Shown here piece after piece: positions 17,560 through 26,057 of a stretch of 60,548 bases of DNA. The notes under the pieces are model-generated. The model was not told the origin of the DNA and searched no databases. It worked only from the letters and a program-made list of their open reading frames with translations. The DNA comes from Bacilli bacterium (lineage in GTDB: Bacteria > Bacillota_I > Bacilli_A > RFN20 > CAG-826), in the NCBI GenBank assembly GCA_017626815.1, contig JAGAHY010000128.1, positions 1 through 60,548 of the forward strand, written 5' to 3'. The translations under genes were made by a program, and so were the position numbers. The number at the start of each line of letters is the position of its first letter. Within the stretch, counting starts at the first letter, position 1.

Positions 17560-17743
17560 ATATTCGTATAGAAAAGACCTCCAATTTTCTTTAGAGGGTG
17601 GGTCCTACAATCTTCTATGGAAGTTTTCAGGAGAGCGCCAACTTTCCGGAGGAGCGGCTTTGCCGAGCAAAACCCTCGGCCGAGAGTGGAATCGGAATTA
17701 TCCCTCAGTCAAGAGAAAGGGTCCACGTTAGAACAGCGTGGAC
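17560..17743 (+). ncRNA. Possible structured RNA of unknown family
   Basis: This gene-free block between two terminators has several stable helices on the plus strand: GGAAGTT pairing with AACTTTCC (one bulge), CGGC-TTT-GCCG, GCCGAG-CAAAACC-CTCGGC as an alternative, and a closing GGTCCACG / CGTGGACC hairpin. An early GGTCCA (17558) could also pair with the last TGGACC, giving two competing folds. A TATAG near 17566 could be a -10. No plus-strand gene follows, so a cis-riboswitch is unlikely. A 66-codon frame covers part of it (17531-17731), but it lacks a ribosome site and family likeness. Confidence 0.3.
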
Positions 17744-17754
17744 CGCCGATTAAA

Positions 17755-17778
17755 GAAAAACCCAGGGGTTATCCTGAG
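17755..17778 (-). terminator. Terminator after the small GH16 gene
   Basis: On the minus strand CTCAGG - ATAACC - CCTGGG forms a 6-bp stem followed directly by TTTTTC, 12 bp after the GH16 stop. Confidence 0.7.
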
Positions 17779-17789
17779 CCTTCCTGAAG

Positions 17790-18572
17790 TTATTGTTGAT
17801 CGACCTCGATAATCTGTGATTCGGGTACCGGCGCGTAGCAGATGTAATCGTACGCCGCTTCTAACGGGGTTTCCGTCGGTTCATAAGGCCCGGTCCAGTT
17901 CACCATGTGAGGCAACGCCGCCCAGACATTGATGAAGAACTTTCCCCACTGCCCTAGGGAAGCATCCGCCGCGTATACGGGTTTGAAGTCCACGTACCAA
18001 GTAATCTTGTTCTTCTCCCACTTGAAGCCGTAATCATGGAAGTCTTCGCTTGAATCAAAGCCGAGGTCATAAAGGTATTCATGTTCGCCTTTGCCTTCAT
18101 GATAGTAGTTGAATTGAACCTTGGTGGTATCCTTGCCTAAGATTTCGATATCGATCTCGTCCCAGATATACTTACCGCCGTTATAGGTAAAAACGGATTG
18201 AACGGTACCGGAACGTTTGAAGGTTTTCATTCTCGCACCGAAGTATCCATATAAATAGCCTTTGTACGTGCGGATTTCCGCGCCATAGTTCTTATCGCCT
18301 TGGTCGACGACGCTTAAGTAGCCAATGCCGTCTTGATAACGTACGCGATTTTTGGACCACACGGAGCGGAACATGCCGCCATTGCCATAACCATCCGAGG
18401 TCCAAGACACTTGGGCATCTTCGACTGCGGAATTGAAATTCAAAACATTTTCGCCTTTGACGAATAAGGCCGAATCAAAAGGCGCGGAGGGTCTGGTGCA
18501 TCCTGAGGCTGCGATTCCCGCTAATGCGAGGACGGAGATTTGGTAAATTCTTCTCAAAGCTGTGTTTTTCAT
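17790..18572 (-). CDS. GH16 lichenase lipoprotein, catalytic domain only
   Basis: A 260-aa lipoprotein (ASGC, Cys25) consisting of a single GH16 beta-1,3-1,4-glucanase domain. The motif WDEIDIEILGKDTTKVQFN places the catalytic residues at Glu139, Asp141 and Glu143, nearly identical to the larger GH16 protein at 15476-17443 and to Bacillus lichenases. It lacks the accessory modules of that protein. The start at MKNTALRR is chosen because TATACT lies exactly 6 bp upstream and no ribosome site exists; a longer frame reaching 18782 overlaps the amidase coding end. It lacks the TGTAAGCG operator seen before its relative, so it may be expressed differently. Confidence 0.88.
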   Translation of the reverse strand: MKNTALRRIYQISVLALAGIAASGCTRPSAPFDSALFVKGENVLNFNSAVEDAQVSWTSDGYGNGGMFRSVWSKNRVRYQDGIGYLSVVDQGDKNYGAEIRTYKGYLYGYFGARMKTFKRSGTVQSVFTYNGGKYIWDEIDIEILGKDTTKVQFNYYHEGKGEHEYLYDLGFDSSEDFHDYGFKWEKNKITWYVDFKPVYAADASLGQWGKFFINVWAALPHMVNWTGPYEPTETPLEAAYDYICYAPVPESQIIEVDQQ

Positions 18573-18578
18573 AAAGGT

Positions 18579-18584
18579 AGTATA
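18579..18584 (-). promoter_or_regulatory. -10 box TATACT placed for a leaderless mRNA
   Basis: TATACT (5 of 6 consensus bases) ends 6 bp before the GH16 ATG at 18572, and no Shine-Dalgarno intervenes. Confidence 0.5.
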
Positions 18585-18639
18585 GGTCATAACGAAAAAT
18601 AGTCTTGACCAACTAGGAATAAAAACGACCAAAGAGGAA

Positions 18640-20106
18640 TTACAGCTTAGGATAGAGGCTTCGCCAAGGCAAAAGTTGCTCAATTTTATCCGCGATGGCC
18701 AAAACAAGGCCGTCTTTGTATTTCGGGGCGATGATGTGCATCCCAATGGGAAGGCCGCCACGAGAAAGGCCGGCTGGCACACTAGCGGCAGGATAGCCGA
18801 TGAAGTTTACTAGATATGTGGTCGCAAAGCCGCAGGTTGGATCGACAGGGACGCCATTGATATTCGTTGGCCCTAACGTCTTACCGCGCTTGGAAGAATT
18901 TTTTACCGGCAGACATAAAGAGACAGGCGAAACAATCGCATCATAATGATCAAAGACATCCTCGAAAGAATCCAAAATCTCGGTACGTGCAAGATTGAAA
19001 TCATAGACATCATGAATGCCCAAGGAATAGACGTCATTGACGCTTTCGACAAAGCCATCGCCCACTTCATCCGCATGGTCTTTCAAGAAATCGAACCCCT
19101 CGCGTTTTAAGGCTTCGAATTCGATTGCCGAATCAAAGCTAAGGCTATATCGCCAAATATCCATATATTCGATCGGAGCCCTCTTTAAATGGAAGGGAAC
19201 TTCTTCGATAAGCGCGCCACATTTTTCCAAAATCAGCGCGGTTTCTTTGACTTTTGCAGCGATTTCAGGATCGACAGGGAAAGCGCCAAAGTCTGGCGTG
19301 TAAGCAATTCTTAAACCTTTGATCGAACGCTTCATCTCCACGAGGAAGTCCTCGTGAACCATGGGGACGCTTGTCGGGTCACGACGGTCATATTGGACCA
19401 TGTAATTTAATAGAATCGCCGTATCCGTCACCGATTTCGTAAGCCCACCATTGCAGCAATAAGGATGCGTCGCCGCATAGGAGTCCGGGCGAATGACGCT
19501 AGGAATCGCGCCCGCGCTAGCTTTAAAACCAAAAAGGTTATTCCAACAGCAAGGAATGCGAATAGAGCCCCCGGCATCGCCGCCTTCGGAAATCAAAAGC
19601 ATGCCAGAAGCAACCGCGGAGGCGCTTCCACCTGAGGAACCACCGGAATTGCGCGTTAGGTCAAAAGGGTTCTTGGTGGGGCCATAAAGGGTATTGTCGC
19701 AGCATCCGCTAAAGCCATACGCAGGAGCGTTGGTCTTGCCGATGGCGATGCCACCGGCCTTTTCCATCGCCTTGCAAAATTCGCTGTCCACATCATCGAC
19801 GGTTATCCGCGAAGGGACGCCACCATGTGATGCCGTCCAGCCGACTTTCGACGGCAAAAAGTCCTTTAATCCAAAAGGAACTCCCGCAAAAGGGCCACAT
19901 TTTTCACCATTTTTGATTCTGTCCTTGAGGATCTTAGCTTGCTCGCGAGCATAATCAAACTTGGTATAAGTGAACGCATTCAAACACGGATTAAGACGTT
20001 CGATCCGTTCCATAAAATAGGCCACCACTTCTTCGGGGTCATAGGTGCCATCATTGACCCCTTGGCCTAATTCTGCCGCGGTGAGGGTCTCGTAAGGGAA
20101 GTCCAT
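18640..20106 (-). CDS. Amidase signature family hydrolase
   Basis: A 488-aa amidase of the GatA/fatty-acid-amide-hydrolase superfamily, which hydrolyses carboxamides. The Ser-cisSer-Lys triad is visible: Lys81 in GVPFGLKDF, the Ser pair in NSGGSSGGSASA (about 157-158) and nucleophile Ser181 in GGDAGGSIRIP. No gatB or gatC gene is near, so a stand-alone amidase is more likely than the tRNA amidotransferase subunit. The start at 20106 is preferred over the ATG three bases upstream because GGGAGG is then 6 nt away. The stop of the transporter gene overlaps this start (ATGA), so the two are translationally coupled. Confidence 0.87.
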   Translation of the reverse strand: MDFPYETLTAAELGQGVNDGTYDPEEVVAYFMERIERLNPCLNAFTYTKFDYAREQAKILKDRIKNGEKCGPFAGVPFGLKDFLPSKVGWTASHGGVPSRITVDDVDSEFCKAMEKAGGIAIGKTNAPAYGFSGCCDNTLYGPTKNPFDLTRNSGGSSGGSASAVASGMLLISEGGDAGGSIRIPCCWNNLFGFKASAGAIPSVIRPDSYAATHPYCCNGGLTKSVTDTAILLNYMVQYDRRDPTSVPMVHEDFLVEMKRSIKGLRIAYTPDFGAFPVDPEIAAKVKETALILEKCGALIEEVPFHLKRAPIEYMDIWRYSLSFDSAIEFEALKREGFDFLKDHADEVGDGFVESVNDVYSLGIHDVYDFNLARTEILDSFEDVFDHYDAIVSPVSLCLPVKNSSKRGKTLGPTNINGVPVDPTCGFATTYLVNFIGYPAASVPAGLSRGGLPIGMHIIAPKYKDGLVLAIADKIEQLLPWRSLYPKL

Positions 20107-20864
20107 CATTTGCCTCCCGTGGGCTGCGGGTAATAAAGATCGATGTATTCGCGGCCAACGTCTTTGTCTTTCCATTTACGGGTCACATAATAGCCAATCG
20201 GGGAGAAGACTGCTTCAAAGCCAAGTTCCACAAGGGCGCAGGTGACCGCGCAGACGCTGACCTGCGTGATGGTCCAAGTGACGGGCAACGCGCCAGGTAT
20301 TAAAGGAAAGACGACGAAAGCCAAGGAAGCGAAGATAAAATTATCGATTGCTTGGCCAAGGAAAGTGGAGATATAGCTACGGCAAATATAAGCCGCTTTG
20401 CCATCAGGGTTCTTTGTAAACGCACGGCCGATGAGGTAATTGAAGAAGTTATTCGCCAAAGCCGAGACGATAAACGCGATTGTGGAAGCCAATAGCACGG
20501 ACCACTGGCCATGGAGGATCATGTCGAGTCTTGGAAATGTACCAATTTGGGAAATCACAAAGAAGATACCCACGGCAACCAAGTTCGCGCTTAAGGCAAT
20601 CCAGGAGATGCGATTGGCCGCTTTGGGGCCAAAATGCTTGGAAATGATATCCATGAGCAAGAACCCAATCCATGAAACAAAGACACCGGCAGTCAATGCG
20701 AGATAAGGTAAATTGACCACCGTGAAACTGGATAAAAGGTTCATGGCGATGACGCTACAAGAAAAAAGTACGATGACTAGCGTGGGGACCGATCGTACCA
20801 AGGTTGAGAAAAGTTTGATTTCTCTCTTGGCCCATTCCATGGGCGCAAAAGAACGTTGATGCAT
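20106..20864 (-). CDS. Queuosine-precursor transporter, VUT/YhhQ family
   Basis: A 252-aa integral membrane protein with about six helices and VUT-family (DUF165) features: GFLLMDIISKHFGPKAANR, ALANNFFNYLIGR, and SYISTFLGQAIDNFIFASLAF. Members import queuosine precursors such as preQ0/preQ1. AAGGAG lies 7 nt before the ATG at 20864. The mRNA leader directly upstream can fold like a preQ1-I riboswitch whose pseudoknot tail runs into this Shine-Dalgarno, which fits the transport role. It is coupled to the amidase through an ATGA overlap. Confidence 0.85.
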   Translation of the reverse strand: MHQRSFAPMEWAKREIKLFSTLVRSVPTLVIVLFSCSVIAMNLLSSFTVVNLPYLALTAGVFVSWIGFLLMDIISKHFGPKAANRISWIALSANLVAVGIFFVISQIGTFPRLDMILHGQWSVLLASTIAFIVSALANNFFNYLIGRAFTKNPDGKAAYICRSYISTFLGQAIDNFIFASLAFVVFPLIPGALPVTWTITQVSVCAVTCALVELGFEAVFSPIGYYVTRKWKDKDVGREYIDLYYPQPTGGK

Positions 20865-20873
20865 GATTGTTCT

Positions 20874-20921
20874 CCTTGGTTTTAGTTTATATAGCGAAGG
20901 ATTTAGAGGCCGAACTCCGCT
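20874..20921 (-). promoter_or_regulatory. preQ1-I-like riboswitch candidate
   Basis: On the minus strand, AGCGGAG (20921-20915) pairs with CTTCGCT (20899-20893) as a 7-bp stem (one G-U pair). Its loop begins TTC, and it is followed by an A-rich tail ATATAAACTAAAACC ending at AAGGAG. The preQ1-I class has the same order: stem, loop starting UUC, and an AAAAAACUAA-type tail that forms the H-type pseudoknot next to the ribosome site. The loop GG could pair with tail CC. Covariance scoring was not possible; the match is by eye. Confidence 0.5.
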
Positions 20922-21003
20922 GGGCACTATTTTCCGCTTCTTTAGACGCAGAAACAACTTAAAATTGAAAATATGAACCGTTAGGCTATCGCTATGGATG
21001 GTT

Positions 21004-21210
21004 TTACACCCGCAAAACAAGTAATGCGGCGGCCATATTTCCACGGTATAAGATGCGGCCGCCAAAATCCTTGGTGACATCATTGCGGGCTTCATACCGC
21101 CCCAATATCCGACCACCAAAATCACGCGCGGTTACATCGCCATTGCTCTCATGTTCCAAATAGCCGATGATGCGGCCGCCAGAATCACGGATTGTTTCTT
21201 TGCTACTCAT
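21004..21210 (-). CDS. 68-aa protein built from three DxGGRI repeats
   Basis: A 68-aa protein with three copies of a short unit: RDSGGRIIGYLE (8-19), RDFGGRILGRYEAR (29-42) and KDFGGRILYRGN (47-58), each about 19-20 residues apart, then a hydrophobic end. The spacing and composition suggest three beta hairpins. It starts 10 bp after the acetyltransferase stop, with GAGGG about 7 nt before the ATG. Similar short RDF-x-GRI repeat proteins occur in Bacillota, but I know no function for them. The repeat conservation and position in an operon argue for a real gene. Confidence 0.7.
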   Translation of the reverse strand: MSSKETIRDSGGRIIGYLEHESNGDVTARDFGGRILGRYEARNDVTKDFGGRILYRGNMAAALLVLRV

Positions 21211-21220
21211 AACAAAACCC

Positions 21221-22264
21221 TCAGATTTCTTTTGTTCTTAACACCCGATACACCACATGGATATCGTCACCTTCGCCATACTCCTTGACAAACTCCATGC
21301 CATTTCGAATCATCACATGGACGGAAGGCAAGTTCTCTTTCGTCGAATAGCCATATAGCGCTTTGAAGCCAAACTCGCGAAAGCCAAACTCTTTCACGAG
21401 CTTTGCCGCTTCGGTCGCGTAGCCTTGATGATGGTAACAGGGCTTGAGGTGATATCCGATTTCCGGGAGAAGTTCGCCATCGATATTTTGCATCGATAAG
21501 CCACAATCCCCGACAAAAGCACCACTGCTTTTATCGATGATCGCGTAAAACCCAAATCCCAGTTTTCGATAATTATCATCGGTCCAGTCCAAGAGGCGGC
21601 GCATCCTCGCGTCATCATAAGGCGCAGGATAGTATTTCATGTTCTCCGGATCTTGATACATCTGCTTTAAATCTGGCATATCTGCTTCATTAAGTTTTCT
21701 CAGATAAATACGGTCTGATTCCAAAATCCTACGCGAAACCTCATTTTCTTGTAGGATTTTTTCAAAAACCATACGGTCTTTATTCGGGGGCAAGATCGCT
21801 TTTCCACAGTATTCAAAACCAGCCCAGGAAATCAGGTGACGCATGACGTCATTGCCTTCGTGAGTATCGATGCGCAAGGAACGATAGCCTTCCTTTTTGG
21901 TCTGTTGGATGAAGGCTTCGAACAAGTCCTTGCCATAGCCTCGCCCGCGATAGGCGGCTTTTAACGCGACGCGGTGCATCACCATATAAGGCAAATCGCT
22001 ATGCCATGCGCCTTCATAAAGATGGTCGTAATCTTCCTCATAATAAGTAAAGGCCGCCACCCCTACGAGGACGCTTGGATTTTCTCGGTCAACGACCGCA
22101 AATAAGCGGCAGTTTCGGATGTCGCGTTCCAAGTCTTCGCGGCAGGGATAACCATCCTGCCATTGTCCATTTCCTTGTGCTTTCAAAACGGCCCTAGAGT
22201 CTTCTACGGCCTCCATGATTTCGTCGATTTCGTCGATTCTTGCTCTACGGTAAAAAGAAGTCAT
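21221..22264 (-). CDS. Tandem GNAT acetyltransferase
   Basis: A 347-aa protein with two GNAT domains. The first (about 1-170) has the acetyl-CoA loop motif ALKAAYRGRGYGKDLFEAFI. The second (about 175-347) is RimJ/RimL-like (DRIYLRKLNEADMPDLKQM, then YHHQGYATEAAKLVKEFGF). Both loops look complete, so both halves may bind acetyl-CoA and modify amino groups of small molecules or proteins. There is no Shine-Dalgarno; TAGTAT ends 6 bp before the ATG with TTGGAC 16 bp further up, which fits a leaderless promoter. It heads the operon with the 68-aa repeat protein. Confidence 0.83.
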   Translation of the reverse strand: MTSFYRRARIDEIDEIMEAVEDSRAVLKAQGNGQWQDGYPCREDLERDIRNCRLFAVVDRENPSVLVGVAAFTYYEEDYDHLYEGAWHSDLPYMVMHRVALKAAYRGRGYGKDLFEAFIQQTKKEGYRSLRIDTHEGNDVMRHLISWAGFEYCGKAILPPNKDRMVFEKILQENEVSRRILESDRIYLRKLNEADMPDLKQMYQDPENMKYYPAPYDDARMRRLLDWTDDNYRKLGFGFYAIIDKSSGAFVGDCGLSMQNIDGELLPEIGYHLKPCYHHQGYATEAAKLVKEFGFREFGFKALYGYSTKENLPSVHVMIRNGMEFVKEYGEGDDIHVVYRVLRTKEI

Positions 22265-22270
22265 GCGTAG

Positions 22271-22276
22271 ATACTA
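22271..22276 (-). promoter_or_regulatory. -10-like TAGTAT placed for a leaderless mRNA
   Basis: TAGTAT (4 of 6 consensus bases) ends 6 bp before the ATG at 22264; TTGGAC lies 16 bp upstream of it as a possible -35. Confidence 0.4.
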
Positions 22277-22315
22277 CACCACCTACCGATTAGTCCAAGA
22301 AAATTACACTAGAAA

Positions 22316-22522
22316 TTACATTCTGTCTTTGATGCTCTTCTTCAATCCGTACATGGCCATATCCGCGCGGGTGAACACGGCGCGACAAGCGTTATCGACA
22401 CCTTCTTCAAATACGGACATGCCACAGGATACCAGTGGCTTATTCAGGTACTTTAGGTTCTCGTTTACGGCAGTCTCTATCTCTTGCAATAATTCATTCC
22501 TATGCTCAAGTAAACGGCTCAA
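22316..22522 (-). pseudogene. C-terminal remnant of a GGDEF protein
   Basis: The 68-codon frame encodes only the end of a GGDEF domain: VSCGMSVFEEG followed by FTRADMAMYGLKKSIKD, which matches the usual SxGxAxF ... RADxAMYxAKK ending. The GGDEF signature and everything upstream are missing, and the sequence before 22522 does not continue the domain. It is best read as a decayed gene, not a functional short protein. Confidence 0.65.
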
Positions 22523-22616
22523 TACGAGAGAATAACAAAAACGCTAGACCAAAAACGTGCTAATCAATCATTCGTGTGCATATGTCGACTACAGCCCTTT
22601 AGCCACGGGAATTACG

Positions 22617-23423
22617 TTAACGCGCAACCTCTGATGAAGATGGTGGAAGTAAGGTGGAGTTTGGCTTTCTTGGGGTGAAAATCCTGCCACGGTAAGCCAG
22701 CAGTTCGACATAGCTAACAAGGAAAAACGGAATAAGTAAATGCGGGATGGCGGCGATCAGCGCATTGCTAAAGTAATCGTTCCAACTGCGCACTAATGCA
22801 AAAATTGATCCTAACGACATCGAAACGCACGAGAACAATATGGCAATGGAGACCAAAACTTTCTTCTTTTTTACGATTGGTAGCAAGGCAAGCATCAGGA
22901 AAACCAAGATTCCATCGAGCAGGTAAGAAATAATCTCGACTCCCCAGCCACGGTTGATCCAAAAGTTCAGTGAATAGTATAAGGCGCCGATGCCAAATCC
23001 TAACGGGAACAAAAGCCACGCCAACGGCCAAAGCCCGATCCAGCGGCTTCCCGTTTGCTTGCCATCGTAGCAGCGGTCGGGGAGGGCTAGTAGCATCGAC
23101 GCCCCGCAAAGGAAGTCAACGCTTAGCAATATCGATAGCAGGACGATATGGAACTGGATGACGGAACGTATAAGAGGCATACAGGCGATGAAGACGCCTA
23201 GAAACGCCCTTAAGGTAAGCAAGGCAAGCGTGCCGTGCACCGCGCTTCTACCTGAGGAATAAAGCGATATGGGCAATAGCGGAACGGCGAAAACCAGCAT
23301 CAAGCCAAACCCGATCACCGCATTGATTGATCCCGAGAAGAAGGCGAGTATAAACGCCGTGACGTCCGAAATTAACAAAAGGATATATAGTGTTGCCGAG
23401 AGTTTCTTCATCTTCATGCCCAT
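22617..23423 (-). CDS. Multi-pass membrane protein of unknown function
   Basis: A 268-aa protein with about eight hydrophobic segments and a polar C-terminal tail (FTPRKPNSTLLPPSSS). I recognise no family. Three in-frame ATGs (23423, 23417, 23411) lie within 12 bp and none has a ribosome site; TATAAT (23437-23442) and TATAGT (23429-23434) lie immediately upstream, so the mRNA probably has almost no leader and the first ATG is kept here. Its left end faces the remnant GGDEF gene, and the hybrid kinase lies upstream on the same strand but separated by 139 bp. Confidence 0.6.
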   Translation of the reverse strand: MGMKMKKLSATLYILLLISDVTAFILAFFSGSINAVIGFGLMLVFAVPLLPISLYSSGRSAVHGTLALLTLRAFLGVFIACMPLIRSVIQFHIVLLSILLSVDFLCGASMLLALPDRCYDGKQTGSRWIGLWPLAWLLFPLGFGIGALYYSLNFWINRGWGVEIISYLLDGILVFLMLALLPIVKKKKVLVSIAILFSCVSMSLGSIFALVRSWNDYFSNALIAAIPHLLIPFFLVSYVELLAYRGRIFTPRKPNSTLLPPSSSEVAR

Positions 23424-23562
23424 TGGTAACTATATTATTATAGTAGCCCCCCCCGATACAGTTTTCAACAGCAGCGGAACTTATCCAAATCAAGAATCAA
23501 TATTTAGCAAAAGACAGAAAAACGGGACAATTGATGACGAATCTGCAGGTTTTTCTGAAAAA

Positions 23563-26046
23563 TTAACGGAGAAGATGCTTCAATGTTTCAGTTATTTCTT
23601 TGCCTTGCACGGGCTTCGTTAAATGGGCGTTCATACCCGCTTGTAAGGTCGTTTGCACATCTTCATCGAAAGCATTCGCGGTCAACGCGATGATGGGTAT
23701 GGTTTTGGCATCGGGGCGGTCAAGCTTACGGATTTCCTTGGTCGCGGTCACGCCATCCATTTCAGGCATGCGCATATCCATCAGTATCGCGTCGAAATGG
23801 CCCACCGGGCTTTCCTTGAACTTATTCAGAGCCACGAGGCCATTGTCGGCGACTTCCCCTGTCATTCCTTCAGTTTCCAGTATGCAGGTAATGATTTCCG
23901 CGTTTATTTCAATATCTTCTGCAACAAGGATATTCTTCCCTTTGAGATCGACCAAGGTTTCTTCTTGGTTCGCGCGCTTACCGATGGCCGCGGCGTATTC
24001 GAGGGTCAATGCATTCACGTCAAGAGGCTTGGAGACAAACCCATCCACCCCGGCGGAACGCGCTTCATCGATGGTCGCGTCGCCCAAGATGGCGGCGGTG
24101 ATCATCAATACGACCTGATCCGAACGAAGGAATTCCTTCATTTTCTTCACCGTGGCGATGCCATCCATCTCCGACATCAGGTAGTCCACCAAAATCAGGT
24201 TGTACTGTTTTTGCCTCGCATTGGAAAGGCGGACCATTTCAATGGCCTCTTTCCCGTTGGAAGCAACTTCGGTGTCCACACCCTCTTTTTCCAACGCGAG
24301 GCGCTCACTGGCAATATCAATGACGGAATCATCGACAATCAAGACCTTTAAGCCATGGAGATCCGTGTCTGTATCGTTTATCTTGTCGCTGCCACGATGA
24401 GAATCGAGCAATGTCACTTTGACGCGAAACGTCGTCCCTTTCCCTTTTTCGCTTTCGACGGAGATATCGCCATTCATGATATCCACGATACCTTTGGTGA
24501 TGGCAAGCCCTAATCCCGTGCCGCCAAAGCGATTGGTCGTGGAGCTATCCTCTTGAGCAAAGGACTCAAAGATTCGAGGCAAGAATTCAGAACTCATGCC
24601 AATGCCGCTGTCGCTCATGACGAATTCCAGCGTCGTCTTATCGGCGAAATGGGCAGCCATGCGGACGTGCAAGGAAATCTTGCCTCCCTCAGGAGTGAAC
24701 TTCACCGCATTGCCCAAGATATTCACGATAATCTGTCTGAGTTTCATGATGTCGCCGATGTAATAGTCCGCAACGTCAGGGCCGACGATGCATTCATAAT
24801 GGATGCCTTTATCGTGACACTGGGTGGTGAAAATCGCGCTGATAGAACGAATCAATTTGGCAAAACCAAATTCTTCGTTCTTTAGCAACATCCGGCCCGA
24901 TTCGATGCGGGACATGTCCAAAATATCGTTAATTAAATCCAGTAAATATTCCGCGGAATTTCCAATTTTCATCAGCTGATCGCGGGTTTTTTCGCTAATT
25001 TCCGGATTATTGAGGGCAATCGCGTTCATGCCGATAATCGCGTTCATCGGGGTACGGATTTCATGGGACATGCTGGAAAGGAAGGCAGATTTCGCCGCGT
25101 TCGCCGACTTTGCCGTAATCAAGGCTTCGCTTAAGGCGCGATTGGCCTGCAGGTTCCTCCGCGTTTCTTCATCGACGTCGGTGATACCCACGCCAATTGC
25201 GTGAACGATGCCGTCATCGCGGTCTTCCGGATGACGGACACCCGCGATTTTGATCATCTCATAAGTCTCGCATCCATCATGTTTCACTAGATAAGTGAGG
25301 GAGACCATACGCTTGTCTTTAAGTTGGTCTTTGATGTTTTGGAAATCGATGAACTTCAGGAAGCTTTCGCGGTACTCTTCGGCGATATATTCTTCCGCAT
25401 ATTTACGAAAGGCGGACAGGAAGCTCGTGGTTTGGCCGACCGCGATGCCGTTTTTCACGCCAGGATGCGCTTGATAGCAGGTGCATAGATCCTTATCGAC
25501 TTCGACATAATAGACGCTCCAATAGTCACTGGATAAAGCCGTGATCATCTTGGATTTCTCCGCGCTTTGCCTTTCTTCGGCCAAAAGCTTGATGCGTAGT
25601 TCCAAGTTCGCTTCTTGCTCTTTTAATTCCGCCTGACGTTTCTTTTCGGTGATATCCGAAATAAAAACGTAATAGATGCCACCATATAAATCGGTCTTGG
25701 TAAAATGCCCATGGTCATCGATCCATTTGATGTCGCCATTTCTGGTCACAATGCGGAATTCCGCGTAGTCGATATTGTTGTCTTTGCCCTTAATTTGTTC
25801 ATCGATTGAGGTCTTGACTGCAGGGTAATCCTCGGGGTGGACCATGCCTTTAAAGCAGTTTCCTGTAAACGCCTTAAATTCATCGATATTCGCACAGCCA
25901 TAAAGGGAGAGCACGGCGTCATTGGAATAAATCAGCTCCCCGTTTTCATCATCTTTATAGATAAAGAAACCGCCTGGCATATGTTTGCCGATTTCAGCGA
26001 TGGTCGTAAGGCTTTGTTCATTTAAAACGAATCGTTTTCCAAACAT
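23563..26046 (-). CDS. Cytoplasmic PAS hybrid histidine kinase with two receiver domains
   Basis: An 827-aa soluble hybrid kinase. An N-terminal PAS domain (about 15-140, DITEKKRQ end), a second PAS-like region (about 170-300), HisKA with phospho-acceptor His328 in [14 protein letters not shown], a HATPase domain ([23 protein letters not shown]), then two receiver domains with phospho-acceptors Asp621 ([12 protein letters not shown]) and Asp757 ([12 protein letters not shown]). No output DNA-binding or Hpt domain is present, so the phosphate probably passes elsewhere. It starts 11 bp after the stop of the permease-kinase fusion, with GAGGG before the ATG, so the two kinases are co-expressed. 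Confidence 0.9.
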   Translation of the reverse strand: MFGKRFVLNEQSLTTIAEIGKHMPGGFFIYKDDENGELIYSNDAVLSLYGCANIDEFKAFTGNCFKGMVHPEDYPAVKTSIDEQIKGKDNNIDYAEFRIVTRNGDIKWIDDHGHFTKTDLYGGIYYVFISDITEKKRQAELKEQEANLELRIKLLAEERQSAEKSKMITALSSDYWSVYYVEVDKDLCTCYQAHPGVKNGIAVGQTTSFLSAFRKYAEEYIAEEYRESFLKFIDFQNIKDQLKDKRMVSLTYLVKHDGCETYEMIKIAGVRHPEDRDDGIVHAIGVGITDVDEETRRNLQANRALSEALITAKSANAAKSAFLSSMSHEIRTPMNAIIGMNAIALNNPEISEKTRDQLMKIGNSAEYLLDLINDILDMSRIESGRMLLKNEEFGFAKLIRSISAIFTTQCHDKGIHYECIVGPDVADYYIGDIMKLRQIIVNILGNAVKFTPEGGKISLHVRMAAHFADKTTLEFVMSDSGIGMSSEFLPRIFESFAQEDSSTTNRFGGTGLGLAITKGIVDIMNGDISVESEKGKGTTFRVKVTLLDSHRGSDKINDTDTDLHGLKVLIVDDSVIDIASERLALEKEGVDTEVASNGKEAIEMVRLSNARQKQYNLILVDYLMSEMDGIATVKKMKEFLRSDQVVLMITAAILGDATIDEARSAGVDGFVSKPLDVNALTLEYAAAIGKRANQEETLVDLKGKNILVAEDIEINAEIITCILETEGMTGEVADNGLVALNKFKESPVGHFDAILMDMRMPEMDGVTATKEIRKLDRPDAKTIPIIALTANAFDEDVQTTLQAGMNAHLTKPVQGKEITETLKHLLR

Positions 26047-26057
26047 CGTAGGTCCCT

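Noticed and set aside
17531..17731. A 66-aa gene on the plus strand
   Set aside because: No ribosome site and no likeness to a protein family, and the DNA is dominated by base-paired helices.
17560..17743. Lysine or glycine riboswitch
   Set aside because: Fragments such as GCCGAGCAAAACC and CCCTCAGTCAAGAG recall these aptamers, but the conserved cores do not line up and no plus-strand gene follows.
18640..20106. GatA subunit of the tRNA amidotransferase
   Set aside because: The catalytic triad fits, but gatB and gatC are absent nearby and the sequence around the triad looks like a general amidase.
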